Made by a program: the position numbers and the translations under genes
Notes under the pieces: generated by a model
What the model was told of the DNA's origin: nothing
Databases searched by the model: none
The model's input: only the letters and a program-made list of their open reading frames with translations
Assembly: GCA_013416405.1 (NCBI GenBank)
Contig: JACCET010000003.1
Coordinates: 186,001 to 250,000 of the forward strand
Reading direction: 5' to 3'
DNA from: Alcaligenaceae bacterium
GTDB taxonomy: Bacteria; Pseudomonadota; Gammaproteobacteria; Burkholderiales; Burkholderiaceae_B
Length of the DNA stretch: 64,000 nt
Shown here: positions 10,195-18,636 of the stretch, piece by piece
How positions within the stretch are numbered: position 1 is the first letter of the stretch
Layout of the letters: each line of letters starts with the position of its first letter

Positions 10195-11400
10195 ATGATG
10201 TCTACCTACGTACTTGATGCCGGCAATCTGCTGATGCGCTGGCTGCATGTTATTGCGGCCATAGCCTGGATAGGCGAATCCATTTATTTTGTCATGCTCG
10301 ACAACAGTCTGCGTGCGCCGCGCGGCCAGCACGCCAGACAACTGGGCGTGCATGGTGAAATGTGGGCCGTGCATGGCGGCGGCTTCTATCACAACCAGAA
10401 ATACCTGACCAACCCGGCCGAGCTGCCCGACGATCTGCACTGGTCGTACTGGAAAGCCTACACCACCTGGCTCTCCGGCTTCGCGCTGTTCGCGGCCATG
10501 TATTTGTATCGGCCGGAGTTCTATCTGGTTAATCCGGACAGTTCCTGGGCGTGGGCGGCATCACTGACGGGCATGCAGGCCAGCGTGCTGGCCGTGGCCT
10601 TCCTGTTGCTGGGCTACATCGTGTACTCGCAACTATGCCGCCGCATCAGTCCGACCATGCAGCGTGATGGTCTGCTCAGCGCGGCCGTGGGCGTGATGAT
10701 GGTGGCCGTTGCCTACCTGACCGTGCACATCTTTCCCGGTCGGGCCGCCTTCCTGATTACCGGTGCGCTTATGGCCACCTGTATGTCGGCCAATGTGTTC
10801 TTCTGGATTATTCCCGGCCAGCGCCGCATGGTGGCCGCCCTGAAGACAGGTAATAAGCCTGACCCACTGGATGGCATGCGCGGCAAGCAGCGTTCCGTGC
10901 ACAACACTTATTTCACCTTGCCGGTCGTGTTGCTGATGCTCAGCAATCATTATTCGTTCATTTACACAGGCCCGTGGGCCTGGGTCATCATGTGCCTGTT
11001 CATCTTTGCAGGCGCCTTGATACGTCAGTACTTTGTGCTGCGCCATATGAAGAAAAACAGGCCGGTTTATCCGCTGGCCGGCGTGGTGCTGCTGGTGCTG
11101 GCCCTGTGGCTTGCTGCGCCAGCGTCCACCCCGCAGCAAGCAGCCGGGCAAGGTAGCGACATGACGCGCGTTCAGTCCATCGTGGCGGCACGTTGCGTGC
11201 AGTGTCATTCTGCTACGCCCAGCTACGAAGGCTTTACTGCGCCACCGGCAGGTATGGTGCTTGATACCCAGGAGCAAATACTGCTGCATGCGTCTCAAAT
11301 CAAGCAAGTGGTTGCCAGTGCTTATATGCCGCTGGGCAACCTTACGAAAATGAGCGATGAAGAGCGGGCGGTGATTGCGGCCTGGTCGAGTCAGCCATGA
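10195..11400 (+). CDS. puuD: Membrane-bound urate hydroxylase with cytochrome c domain
   Basis: A 401-residue inner-membrane protein. The first 310 or so residues hold about eight hydrophobic helices, starting with the M-R-W-L-H-V-I-A-A-I-A-W-I-G-E-S segment. The C-terminal domain is a c-type cytochrome with a C-V-Q-C-H haem motif at residues 334-338 and an M-P-L-G-N segment as probable axial methionine. This matches PuuD, the cofactor-poor urate oxidase that passes electrons to a cytochrome rather than to O2 directly. No soluble uricase (UraO or HpxO type) is present, so PuuD should be the only urate-oxidising step in this cluster. Confidence 0.94.
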   Translation: MMSTYVLDAGNLLMRWLHVIAAIAWIGESIYFVMLDNSLRAPRGQHARQLGVHGEMWAVHGGGFYHNQKYLTNPAELPDDLHWSYWKAYTTWLSGFALFAAMYLYRPEFYLVNPDSSWAWAASLTGMQASVLAVAFLLLGYIVYSQLCRRISPTMQRDGLLSAAVGVMMVAVAYLTVHIFPGRAAFLITGALMATCMSANVFFWIIPGQRRMVAALKTGNKPDPLDGMRGKQRSVHNTYFTLPVVLLMLSNHYSFIYTGPWAWVIMCLFIFAGALIRQYFVLRHMKKNRPVYPLAGVVLLVLALWLAAPASTPQQAAGQGSDMTRVQSIVAARCVQCHSATPSYEGFTAPPAGMVLDTQEQILLHASQIKQVVASAYMPLGNLTKMSDEERAVIAAWSSQP

Positions 11401-11508
11401 ACGGATTTGGCCTTGCCCGACAGAAGGTTTGTCATATTTCCGCCAGACGATGCCGTTATCATGCAGGAATCCATGCTTGTGGCGACGCTATCCTGAAAGG
11501 AGTCCATT

Positions 11509-11796
11509 ATGAAGCATCAGCTGAAACTGATAGGCGCACCGTCTGCCCTTTTATTGCTTGAGGGCTGGTCGTCCACCGAAGGGCGCGACGCCATACACAA
11601 GACCTTTGTCTTCAAGAACTTCAACGAGGCTTTCGGGTTCATGACGCAGGTGGCCATGCAAGCTGAAAAGCTGGATCATCATCCCGAATGGAGCAATGTG
11701 TATAACCGGGTAAGTGTCACATTGACCACGCATGACGCCAAGGGTGTCACCGAGCGTGATGTGGCGCTGGCCTTGTTCATGGACCAACTGGCGTAA
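11509..11796 (+). CDS. phhB: Pterin-4a-carbinolamine dehydratase (DCoH family)
   Basis: A 95-residue protein of the PCD/DCoH family, which dehydrates 4a-hydroxytetrahydrobiopterin. The active-site H-H-P-E-W motif is at residues 57-61, inside the conserved [13 protein letters not shown] sequence. An AAGGAG ribosome-binding site precedes the ATG. In other bacteria it partners phenylalanine hydroxylase, which is not in this window. Some members are linked to molybdopterin-enzyme loci, so placement next to a molybdenum-dependent pathway may not be chance; that link is inference. It converges on the AEC transporter with an 8-bp gap. Confidence 0.9.
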   Translation: MKHQLKLIGAPSALLLLEGWSSTEGRDAIHKTFVFKNFNEAFGFMTQVAMQAEKLDHHPEWSNVYNRVSVTLTTHDAKGVTERDVALALFMDQLA

Positions 11797-11804
11797 TTCC
11801 AATT

Positions 11805-12737
11805 CTACGGAATAAGCCATGACACCAGCAGCGAAACCGTTACCAAAGACAGCACGGTAGACAACAAAATGGCGCGCGATGCGACGGCGGGTTCACGCCG
11901 GTACAGCGTGGCCAGCATGAACGGGCCTGTGCCCACCGGCAGCGCCGCAAGCAGCACAGCCACGTGGGCCCATAGCGGTGGCATGTCAAATACCCAATAC
12001 ACCAGAATAGCTGCTATCAGCGGGTGCAGAACCAGTTTGAGGGCAACAATGCGCCAGACTGTGTTGTGGTGGTTGGTGGGTCTGCTCTGGGCCAGGAACA
12101 GCCCTATGGTGACCAACGCGCAGGGGCTGGCGGCTGCGCCCAACAGAGTGGTGAACTGCTGAATGGCAGAGGGTAACGGCCATTGCATGGCAGCAACGAA
12201 TAGGCCCAGCAGCGGGGCAAGCACCAGCGGATTAAACAGCAAGGCCCTGCCCACCTTGCGGGTCGTGCGCCAGATGCCGGGCGTGGCTTGCAGATCGATT
12301 TCTATCAGCACAATGGAAAATGCAAACAGGCCGCAGGCGGTGATCAGCGTGGCGATAATGACAGGGGGCAGACCGGCATCGCCAAACAGCATCAGGCACA
12401 AAGGGATGCCCATAAAGCCCGCATTGCCATAAGATGCCGCCAAGCCTTCCAGGCTGGCATCGGCCAGGCGGCCGCGCCGCTTGCGATCCATTGCATAAGA
12501 CACGCCAAATACCACGGCAAGCGACAGCACGGTTGCGGCGATGTAGCCGGGCTGATTGATCTCTTCCCAGGTGATCAGCGCCATGGACTGGAACAGCAAG
12601 GCTGGCAGCGCCATATAGACGACGAACTTATTCAGGCTTTCGACGGCGCTGACGCCCAGGACGCGCGAACGCGCGCACAGAAAACCTATCAGTATGAGCG
12701 CGAACAGAGGAAAAATAGCGTTGACGATAACACTCAA
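11805..12737 (-). CDS. AEC-family transporter (auxin efflux carrier type)
   Basis: A 310-residue integral membrane protein with about ten hydrophobic segments in two five-helix halves, as in the AEC/BASS fold. Characteristic pieces are the N-terminal I-F-P-L-F-A-L-I-L-I-G-F helix, an S-Y-G-N-A-G-F-M-G-I-P-L loop near residue 105, and the P-V-G-T-G-P-F-M-L-A-T-L segment near 275. The start appears to be TTG, with AGGA about eight bases upstream; there is no better ATG. Bacterial members move malonate, malate or other carboxylates, but the substrate cannot be read here. Its location among purine genes makes a catabolite such as allantoate or ureidoglycolate conceivable, with no direct support. 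Confidence 0.85.
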   Translation of the reverse strand: MSVIVNAIFPLFALILIGFLCARSRVLGVSAVESLNKFVVYMALPALLFQSMALITWEEINQPGYIAATVLSLAVVFGVSYAMDRKRRGRLADASLEGLAASYGNAGFMGIPLCLMLFGDAGLPPVIIATLITACGLFAFSIVLIEIDLQATPGIWRTTRKVGRALLFNPLVLAPLLGLFVAAMQWPLPSAIQQFTTLLGAAASPCALVTIGLFLAQSRPTNHHNTVWRIVALKLVLHPLIAAILVYWVFDMPPLWAHVAVLLAALPVGTGPFMLATLYRREPAVASRAILLSTVLSLVTVSLLVSWLIP

Positions 12738-12868
12738 GATGTATCCTGGAGTAACGAGGTCGGAACGCGCTTATTAGAACAAATATTCAGTCCGGGTGGG
12801 CATGGATGCGCGAAGCCGCATATCGTGTCATAGTGGTTTTATATATTGTCATTTTTTTGGTAGCAACC

Positions 12869-14371
12869 ATGTTTGATTCATCAGACTCCATGTCGTCCCC
12901 GCGCTTGCCGCCGGTCATTCCCTTTACCGCCTTCACCGATGCCAAGGCGGCGGTGGAGCGCCTGGTAGAAATCTACACCAGGAATACGGCTTTTATCCGT
13001 GACGGTTTTTCGGAATACGCCCAGGGCCGGGTGCCCGAGGGCCAGCGCACGCGCGCCTATTATCCAGCTGTCCGGATCAAGGTCAACACCTACCAAGAGG
13101 TTGACACACGGCTGTCATATGGCCATGTCGTTGAACCCGGCACCTACATGACAACCGTCACTCAGCCAGCTCTGTATTTTGATTATTTGCTGGAACAGAT
13201 AGGCCTGTTGATCAAGCACCATGATGTGCCGGTGGAGATAGGCGAGTCGGATATGCCCATTCCCCTGCATTTCTCCTTTGCTGACGGGCAGTACGTGGAA
13301 AGCGTGTACTCCGACAGTCTGTTGGGCGGGTCTTTGCGCGACCACTTCGATGTGCCCGAGCTAGCCGTCACTGACGATGCCATAGTCAATGGCACATGGC
13401 GTGGCCGGCCCGGAGAACCTTTGCCATTAGCCCCCTTCACGGCCCCCCGCGTCGACTATTCCCTGCACCGCCTGCAACACTACACAGCCACGGCTCCCGA
13501 GCATTTCCAGAATTTCGTGCTCTTCACCAATTATCAGTTTTATGTTGATGAGTTTTGCCAATGGGCCAAGGAAACCCTGGCGCAGGGCGAAGGCGGCTAC
13601 ACCGCCCTGGTCGAACCGGGCAATGTCATCACCCCCGCCGGCGCCGACGCGCAGCGCCAGGGCTTGCCCCTGATGCGCGCCCCCCAAATGCCGTCCTACC
13701 ATCTGGTGCGCGAGAATCACAAGGGCATCACCCTGATCAATATTGGTGTGGGGCCTTCCAATGCCAAGACCATCACCGACCACGTGGCCGTACTTCGGCC
13801 TTCGGCCTGGCTGATGCTGGGCCATTGCGCCGGTTTGCGCACCACCCAGCGCCTGGGAGACTATGTCTTGGCTCATGGCTATGTGCGTCAAGACCATGTG
13901 CTGGACGACGACCTGCCCACCTGGGTGCCCGTGCCGCCGCTGGCCGAGATACAGGTGGCGCTGGAGCAGGCGGTGGCCGACGTGTCAGGCCTGTCGGGGT
14001 GGGAACTGAAGAAGATCATGCGCACCGGAACGGTGGCCTCCATCGACAACCGCAATTGGGAGCTGCGCGAGCAAGACGAGCCGGTGCAGCGTCTGTCGCA
14101 ATCGCGCGCCATTGCGCTGGACATGGAATCGGCCACCATAGCGGCCAATGGATTTCGCTTTCGGGTGCCTTACGGCACTTTGCTGTGCGTGTCCGACAAG
14201 CCACTGCATGGCGAGTTGAAGCTGCCCGGCATGGCCAGCGATTTTTATCGCAAGCAGGTGGGTCAGCACCTGCACATAGGCATAAAGGCACTTGAGTTGC
14301 TGCGCGATATGCCGCGTGAACGCCTGCATTCACGCAAGTTGCGCAGCTTTATTGAGACGGCATTCAAATAG
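12869..14371 (+). CDS. amn: AMP nucleosidase
   Basis: A protein of about 500 residues matching AMP nucleosidase, which splits AMP into adenine and ribose 5-phosphate. An N-terminal regulatory domain (to about residue 170, with the Y-Y-P-A-V-R-I strand) is followed by a nucleoside-phosphorylase-type catalytic domain carrying I-N-I-G-V-G-P-S-N-A-K-T, L-M-L-G-H-C-A-G-L-R and A-L-D-M-E-S-A-T-I-A-A-N-G, the last holding the substrate-binding Met-Glu and catalytic Asp region. I chose the ATG at 12869; an in-frame ATG at 12890 is also plausible. The upstream 130 bp is AT-rich near the start. It supplies nucleobase to the purine pathway. Confidence 0.93.
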   Translation: MFDSSDSMSSPRLPPVIPFTAFTDAKAAVERLVEIYTRNTAFIRDGFSEYAQGRVPEGQRTRAYYPAVRIKVNTYQEVDTRLSYGHVVEPGTYMTTVTQPALYFDYLLEQIGLLIKHHDVPVEIGESDMPIPLHFSFADGQYVESVYSDSLLGGSLRDHFDVPELAVTDDAIVNGTWRGRPGEPLPLAPFTAPRVDYSLHRLQHYTATAPEHFQNFVLFTNYQFYVDEFCQWAKETLAQGEGGYTALVEPGNVITPAGADAQRQGLPLMRAPQMPSYHLVRENHKGITLINIGVGPSNAKTITDHVAVLRPSAWLMLGHCAGLRTTQRLGDYVLAHGYVRQDHVLDDDLPTWVPVPPLAEIQVALEQAVADVSGLSGWELKKIMRTGTVASIDNRNWELREQDEPVQRLSQSRAIALDMESATIAANGFRFRVPYGTLLCVSDKPLHGELKLPGMASDFYRKQVGQHLHIGIKALELLRDMPRERLHSRKLRSFIETAFK

Positions 14372-14418
14372 TCTGTGCTGCCGTCCTGCGTGGTTATGCC
14401 AGGATTGATTCGGGAGAG

Positions 14419-14919
14419 ATGATGAAATCGATTTATCTGGCCGGCTTTGATGTGTTCCGGCCCGACGCCCGGCTATGGGGCGATACTTTGAAGGATTTGT
14501 GCAGCAAGTACGGGTTCACCGGCTTGTATCCGCTGGACAATGAAGCGCCAAGAAATCTGAGCGGTTCGGAGCTGGCGCTATGGATATACCGGGCCAATAT
14601 AGCGCTGATTCAGCAGGCCGATATGGTGGCGGCCAATGTGAACGCGTTTCGTGGCGCCGAGCCTGATTCGGGCACGGCGTTTGAAGTGGGCTATGCGGTG
14701 GCGCTGGACAAGCCGGTATGGGTGTACACCGACGACGCCCGGCCTTTGATCAGGCAAGTGCCTGTGATACGTGCACCAGGCTCTTCGATTTATACGGATA
14801 CTCAGGGTTATACGGTTGAGGATTTTGGGCTTAATCTGAATCTGATGATGGCGTGCAGTACGCAGGTGGTGATTGGGTCTGTAGAGGACTGCCTGAGCGA
14901 GATGGCGGAGCATGCCTGA
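14419..14919 (+). CDS. Nucleoside 2-deoxyribosyltransferase
   Basis: A 166-residue enzyme of the nucleoside 2-deoxyribosyltransferase family, which moves or hydrolyses the deoxyribosyl group of nucleosides, sparing free bases for salvage. The N-terminal I-Y-L-A-G-F-D-V-F-R-P-D motif binds the base, and D-S-G-T-A-F-E-V-G-Y-A contains the expected nucleophile Glu89. Two consecutive ATG codons occur at 14419 and 14422, after GGGAGAG. It lies 47 bp after amn in the same direction and may share its transcript. The gap downstream is 707 bp, the longest in the window. Confidence 0.9.
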   Translation: MMKSIYLAGFDVFRPDARLWGDTLKDLCSKYGFTGLYPLDNEAPRNLSGSELALWIYRANIALIQQADMVAANVNAFRGAEPDSGTAFEVGYAVALDKPVWVYTDDARPLIRQVPVIRAPGSSIYTDTQGYTVEDFGLNLNLMMACSTQVVIGSVEDCLSEMAEHA

Positions 14920-15004
14920 ACACGGCTCTTCGATCCTGGTTAGGAATGCTGGACAATTGCTGCTGGTGTTGCAGGTTAAGTACGCTGTATTGGGTTGCTA
15001 ATGC

Positions 15005-15047
15005 GGCCTGTCGGATGCTTGCGAGGCGCTCGTGCTTCCGACAGGCC
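15005..15047. repeat. Hairpin with 11-bp stem downstream of the deoxyribosyltransferase gene
   Basis: GGCCTGTCGGA at 15005-15015 is the exact reverse complement of TCCGACAGGCC at 15037-15047. The 21-base loop can form a further short CGAG/CTCG stem. It lies 85 bp after the stop of the deoxyribosyltransferase gene but has no U-run after it on either strand, so it is not a classical intrinsic terminator. It could stop 3' exonucleases or be a remnant of a larger palindrome. Confidence 0.7.
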
Positions 15048-15213
15048 TCATAGAAACTCAATGTGGGACAGCGTCTTCATGGGTGATCTGGCGTCCTGAT
15101 CGGCGCTTAGGTGCTAAATCGCAGCGTAACCACGTTCGTGCAGCACGTGCCAGACACTCGCAGCCAACGCGGCACGCCAATGCTGCTTAAGCGCCCAAGC
15201 CTCCCACACAAAA

Positions 15214-15496
15214 AAGGTTGACGTCCACCCATCAGTCTCTATACAGGTCTGTCTGGTTAACAGGGGTGAAGGGCGATTTTCGGATGCGCCGGGTTTGTGC
15301 TGGGGCCAGGGAGGCAAAGCCGCGGCTGTGTGAGTGCGCGTTTTCGGGCCACTGGCCCGAGCGCACGAGTTCCGCGGCTGCCCTGGCTGCAGCGCAAACC
15401 CGGGGAGTTCTGGCCAAGGGCCAGAACCGCATTCGTCCAGCCCGGAACCCCTGTTAACCAGACAGACCGTGTTTAAAGACTTGGACGTCCAACCTT
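15214..15496. repeat. 283-bp nested, branched imperfect palindrome
   Basis: Four sets of arms pair in register around one centre. The outer 14-15-base arms (15214-15227 with 15482-15496) have one bulge. A perfect 22-bp pair follows (15246-15267 with 15447-15468). Then come ATGCG/CGCAT and GGGC/GCCC pairs, and a 32-37-base pair (15289-15325 with 15372-15403) with a few mismatches. GTGCGC/GCGCAC at 15334-15339 and 15361-15366 leads to an apical hairpin with a 7-bp stem at 15344-15360. On the 3' half only, a perfect 9-bp hairpin (15407-15427) branches off. It could fold as a DNA cruciform or as a long RNA on either strand. No terminal target duplication is obvious. Function unknown. Confidence 0.85.
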
Positions 15497-15542
15497 ATAG
15501 AGTAGGTCGCACCTATTGAACCCAGATCGGCTGGTTGACAAC

Positions 15543-15569
15543 AAAAAAAGGAACAGCGAACCGTTCCTT
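15543..15569 (-). terminator. Rho-independent terminator of the TRAP operon (second of two hairpins)
   Basis: Read on the minus strand, AAGGAAC pairs with GTTCCTT across an 8-base loop and runs directly into a stretch of T residues (7 in a row, the last two of the stem included). This is a good intrinsic terminator about 60 bp after the dctP-type stop at 15627. Confidence 0.75.
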
Positions 15570-15597
15570 CAAAACCCAGCAATGGCGCACAAAGACA

Positions 15598-15615
15598 GCC
15601 AGGGCGAACCCTGGC
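15598..15615 (-). terminator. UUCG-loop hairpin directly after the TRAP receptor gene
   Basis: GCCAGGG and CCCTGGC form a perfect 7-bp stem; on the minus strand the loop reads TTCG, a very stable tetraloop. It starts 11 bp past the stop codon at 15627. It probably protects the 3' end of the transcript or acts with the T-tailed hairpin 30 bp further on. Confidence 0.65.
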
Positions 15616-15626
15616 CGCTTCCACCC

Positions 15627-16658
15627 TTACTTCTTGCGGGCAGCAATATCCTTTTGTGCCTGGTCGACCAGATCCTCACCAATCGTCTTTTTCCATTTTT
15701 CAAACACAGGCTTCGTCACCTCGACAAACGCATCATGCTGCTCGGGCGTCAGGCTGGTAACCGTCACGCCATGACTCTCGATGTCTTTCAGCATCGAAGG
15801 ATCCTCGGGCGTTACACCCTTGCGTGCGATCACGATTTCCTGCTTGCCCGCCTCGATGGCGGCCTCTCGCACAATCTTGCGATCCTCTTCGGTCCAGGAC
15901 TCCCACACCTGCTTGTTCACCACAAACACCAAAGGATCGGCCACATAATTCCACAGCGTCAGATATTTTTGCGCAACATCGTACAGCTTGGCGCCGGCAT
16001 AAATCGACAGCGGATTTTCCTGACCGTCGACGGCACCGGTGGCCAGGGCAGGTTGGGCATCAGCCCAGCTCATTTGAGTAGGATTGGCGCCCAAGGCAGT
16101 GAAAGTGTCGATATACAAAGGCGAACCAACGACGCGCAGCTTCATGCCCTTCAAGTCTGCTGGCGACTTGACCACTTGCTTGGAGTTACTGAGCTGACGA
16201 TAGCCGTTCTCACCCCAGGCCAGTGGCACCACGCCGGCTTTCTCGATGTGCGTAAACAACTGCTTGCCCACTTCGCCGTGTATCAGCGCATCGATGGCCG
16301 CGTAGTCGGGCATGAGGAAGGGCAGCGAGAACAGATTCAATTGCTTGACCTGGGGTGACCAGTTGATGGTCGAGCCTATGGCCATGTCGATCACACCCTG
16401 ACGTATGGCGGTGAACTCACGTGTCTGGTCGCCCTGTACCAGCGAAGTGCCTGGATAAATCTTGATGTTGATGCGCCCGTCGGTGCGCTCCTTGACCAGC
16501 TTGGACCAGATCTCGGCACCCTGACCCCAGGGGAAAGTGGTTCCGACCACAATGGACAGCTTATATTCGGATTTGTAGTCAGCCGCATGCGCGGCGGATG
16601 TTGCGGACAGGGCCGCTACCGCGCACGTGATGGCGCCAAGCAGTGAACGGATTTTCAT
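15627..16658 (-). CDS. TRAP transporter periplasmic solute receptor (DctP family)
   Basis: A 343-residue receptor of a tripartite ATP-independent periplasmic transporter. The first 25 or so residues form a signal peptide ending A-H-A-A. The mature protein has the DctP-family segments: a V-V-G-T-T-F-P-W-G strand, the G-V-x-P-L-A-W-G-E-N-G-Y-R-Q region near 180, K-L-R-V-V-G-S-P-L with the usual arginine for a substrate carboxylate, and A-V-D-G-Q-E-N-P-L near 225. The ATG ending at 16658 has a GAGGAGAC ribosome-binding site; the frame upstream is not conserved. It follows dctM and dctQ on the minus strand. The substrate is probably an organic acid but cannot be named. Confidence 0.92.
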   Translation of the reverse strand: MKIRSLLGAITCAVAALSATSAAHAADYKSEYKLSIVVGTTFPWGQGAEIWSKLVKERTDGRINIKIYPGTSLVQGDQTREFTAIRQGVIDMAIGSTINWSPQVKQLNLFSLPFLMPDYAAIDALIHGEVGKQLFTHIEKAGVVPLAWGENGYRQLSNSKQVVKSPADLKGMKLRVVGSPLYIDTFTALGANPTQMSWADAQPALATGAVDGQENPLSIYAGAKLYDVAQKYLTLWNYVADPLVFVVNKQVWESWTEEDRKIVREAAIEAGKQEIVIARKGVTPEDPSMLKDIESHGVTVTSLTPEQHDAFVEVTKPVFEKWKKTIGEDLVDQAQKDIAARKK

Positions 16659-16731
16659 ATAGTCTCCTCGAGGGGTGTGGCGATGCACGGAAATGCCCAC
16701 GGCGCCATGCCGCAGGCGAATTGAAAGTAAC

Positions 16732-18030
16732 TTAAAAACCAAGGTAGCGGGGCAGCCATAAGGCCAGTTCGGGGAACACAATGACCAGCACCAGCACCAG
16801 AAACATCGACATCAGCAGCCATAATACCCACTGCACGGTACTTTCCATGGGTACCTTGGCAATGCGGCAGGAAACCATCAGGTTGACGGCCAGTGGCGGC
16901 GTGAACTGCCCCACGGCAACCATCAGCGTCAGGAGCACGCCAAACCAGACGGGGTTCCATTGATAAGCGGAAACAATGGGCATGAGCAGAGGCACGAAAA
17001 TCAGGAAGATGGATATGCCGTCCAGGAACATGCCCAGCACGACCAGCAGTAGGATAAGCAAGGCCATGACCCCATATTCGCCCAGGCCGGAATGCACGAT
17101 GGCCTGTGTGATCGGGTCGATAACGCTAAGCGTAGACAGTGCCCAGGCAAAGATGCCGGCCAGCGTGACCACCAGCATGATGACGGCGGAAAGCTCGGCC
17201 GCTTCACGCAGAATAAGAAATAGATCGCGTATTTTAATGGTGCGATGTATGCACATGCCAACAAAAAGGCCATAAAAGACCGCGACGACCGCAGCCTCGG
17301 TGGGCGTAAAGTAGCCCATGCGCATGCCGCCCAATATGATGACGGGGGCAATCAGCCCCCACGAGGCCTCGATAAGGCTGGGCCAAAAGCGGGGACGTGG
17401 CAAACTGCCTTCCAGACTGCCCATTTTATGGCGTCGCGACAGCCAGACGGCGGGCACGATCAGGGCGACGCCCACCAGAATGCCCGGAATCATGCCGGCC
17501 GCAAACAGGGCGGGTACGGATGCTTGTGGCACCAATATGGAATAGACGATAAAGGCAATCGAGGGCGGAATCAGGATGTCGGTTGAGGCGCCCGCAGCCA
17601 CAATGCTGGCCGAAAACGGCTTGGGATAGCCCGCGCGGGTCATGGCGCTGATCATGACGGCGCCTACGGCGGCGGCGCAAGCCGGCCCCGAGCCTGAAAT
17701 ACCGCCCAGGAACATGGCCACGGCAATCGCCACCAGTGGCAGCATACCGGGCCCCCGCCCGACGATGGCAATGGCGAAGTTGACCAGTCGGCTGGCCACG
17801 CCCGAACGATCAAAAATGGAGCCGACCAGCACAAACATGGGAATGGCCAGCAGCGGATATTTGGCCAGGCCGGCGTAAAAGCTTTGCGGCACTGCCAGCA
17901 GGCCGAACCATTGTGTGTCCAGATTGGACATGACTATGGCCAGCGTACCGGCGATGCCCAGCGCCACGCCCACCGGCATACCGATGACCATGAGCACGAC
18001 GAAAACGATAAACAGCGTGGTGACGATCAT
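16732..18030 (-). CDS. TRAP transporter large permease (DctM family)
   Basis: A 432-residue protein with about a dozen hydrophobic segments, the sodium-coupled channel subunit of a TRAP transporter. Conserved pieces include G-M-P-V-G-V-A-L-G near the start, Y-P-L-L-A-I-P-M-F-V-L-V-G-S near residue 55, an I-P-P-S-I-A-F-I-V-Y-S segment near 150 and G-x-F-T-P-T-E-A-A-V-V-A near 250. The real start overlaps the dctQ stop by four bases (ATGA), so the two membrane subunits are translationally coupled. The receptor gene follows 73 bp downstream. Upstream in-frame residues were dropped because they translate the end of dctQ. Confidence 0.94.
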   Translation of the reverse strand: MIVTTLFIVFVVLMVIGMPVGVALGIAGTLAIVMSNLDTQWFGLLAVPQSFYAGLAKYPLLAIPMFVLVGSIFDRSGVASRLVNFAIAIVGRGPGMLPLVAIAVAMFLGGISGSGPACAAAVGAVMISAMTRAGYPKPFSASIVAAGASTDILIPPSIAFIVYSILVPQASVPALFAAGMIPGILVGVALIVPAVWLSRRHKMGSLEGSLPRPRFWPSLIEASWGLIAPVIILGGMRMGYFTPTEAAVVAVFYGLFVGMCIHRTIKIRDLFLILREAAELSAVIMLVVTLAGIFAWALSTLSVIDPITQAIVHSGLGEYGVMALLILLLVVLGMFLDGISIFLIFVPLLMPIVSAYQWNPVWFGVLLTLMVAVGQFTPPLAVNLMVSCRIAKVPMESTVQWVLWLLMSMFLVLVLVIVFPELALWLPRYLGF

Positions 18031-18557
18031 GCCGGGGCTCGCAACAAGCGGCGCAGCATGCCGGCGATGCGCAGTGAAATGGCAAAAGACAGGATAGGCA
18101 TCCAGATGGAGTACCACCATGTGGGCACGCCTATGGCTGGCGAGGTATCACCCCAGGTGTATTCATCGAGCGCCATGCGTGCCGACAATATGGTGAGCAG
18201 CACGAAAAAGGCCAGAACCAAGGAATAGCTGACCAGGGCGAGCTTGCGTCGGCGCGCTGCCGAACCACCGTCGGCAAACAGTTCTATGCGTATATGCTGC
18301 TTGCGCACGAAGGCGGTTGAGCCGGCCGTCATGGTCAGGACTATCAGCAAAAAAACCGAGATTTCTTCCGTCCAGGCAAAGGACTGGTCGGTCATGTAGC
18401 GGACCAGCACATTGGTGAATGTAATAAGGGCCAGCACGGCCAGGACGAGTACGGAAATCCAGTCTTCGATTTTCAGGGGTACCTTGACGGGAGGGTCGGT
18501 GACCTCTGGCAGTATGGGTTCGATGGGCTCTTCGTTGGGCTGGCTTGTGGCAGACAT
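18027..18557 (-). CDS. TRAP transporter small permease (DctQ family)
   Basis: A 176-residue DctQ-type protein with four membrane helices after an acidic, proline-rich N-terminal tail of about 30 residues. The S-F-A-W-T-E-E-I-S-V-F-L-L-I-V motif between helices 1 and 2 is diagnostic. It pairs with the DctM protein encoded by the overlapping downstream gene. Order on the transcript is dctQ, dctM, dctP. A GC-rich hairpin sits 80 bp upstream between this gene and the SET-domain gene. Confidence 0.9.
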   Translation of the reverse strand: MSATSQPNEEPIEPILPEVTDPPVKVPLKIEDWISVLVLAVLALITFTNVLVRYMTDQSFAWTEEISVFLLIVLTMTAGSTAFVRKQHIRIELFADGGSAARRRKLALVSYSLVLAFFVLLTILSARMALDEYTWGDTSPAIGVPTWWYSIWMPILSFAISLRIAGMLRRLLRAPA

Positions 18558-18636
18558 ATTGGGAACGGATGGCGTTTGTTTTTATGTGATAGCCGACATG
18601 CTACCTTGCCGAAACGATTTTGATAGCCCGGGGTTT

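Larger units (their letters stand above)
14920..15626. other. 707-bp non-coding gap between convergent genes, filled with palindromic structures
   Basis: No convincing gene lies here: short open frames on both strands lack ribosome-binding sites or family resemblance and are interrupted by inverted repeats. From left to right it holds a hairpin (15005-15047), a weak long palindrome between TGTGGGA at 15062-15068 and TCCCACA at 15202-15208, the very long palindrome at 15214-15496, and two terminator-like hairpins for the TRAP receptor gene (15543-15569, 15598-15615). Base composition is close to the coding sequence around it apart from A runs at both ends of the long palindrome. Confidence 0.8.

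Noticed and set aside
15214-15496. Insertion sequence or MITE with target duplication
   Set aside because: Terminal arms are clear, but I see no flanking direct repeats and no transposase in the window, so a mobile origin is only a possibility.
15218-15534. Short open frames inside the 14920-15626 gap as genes
   Set aside because: They lie within the palindrome on both strands, have no ribosome-binding sites and no family resemblance; their openness follows from GC-rich inverted sequence.
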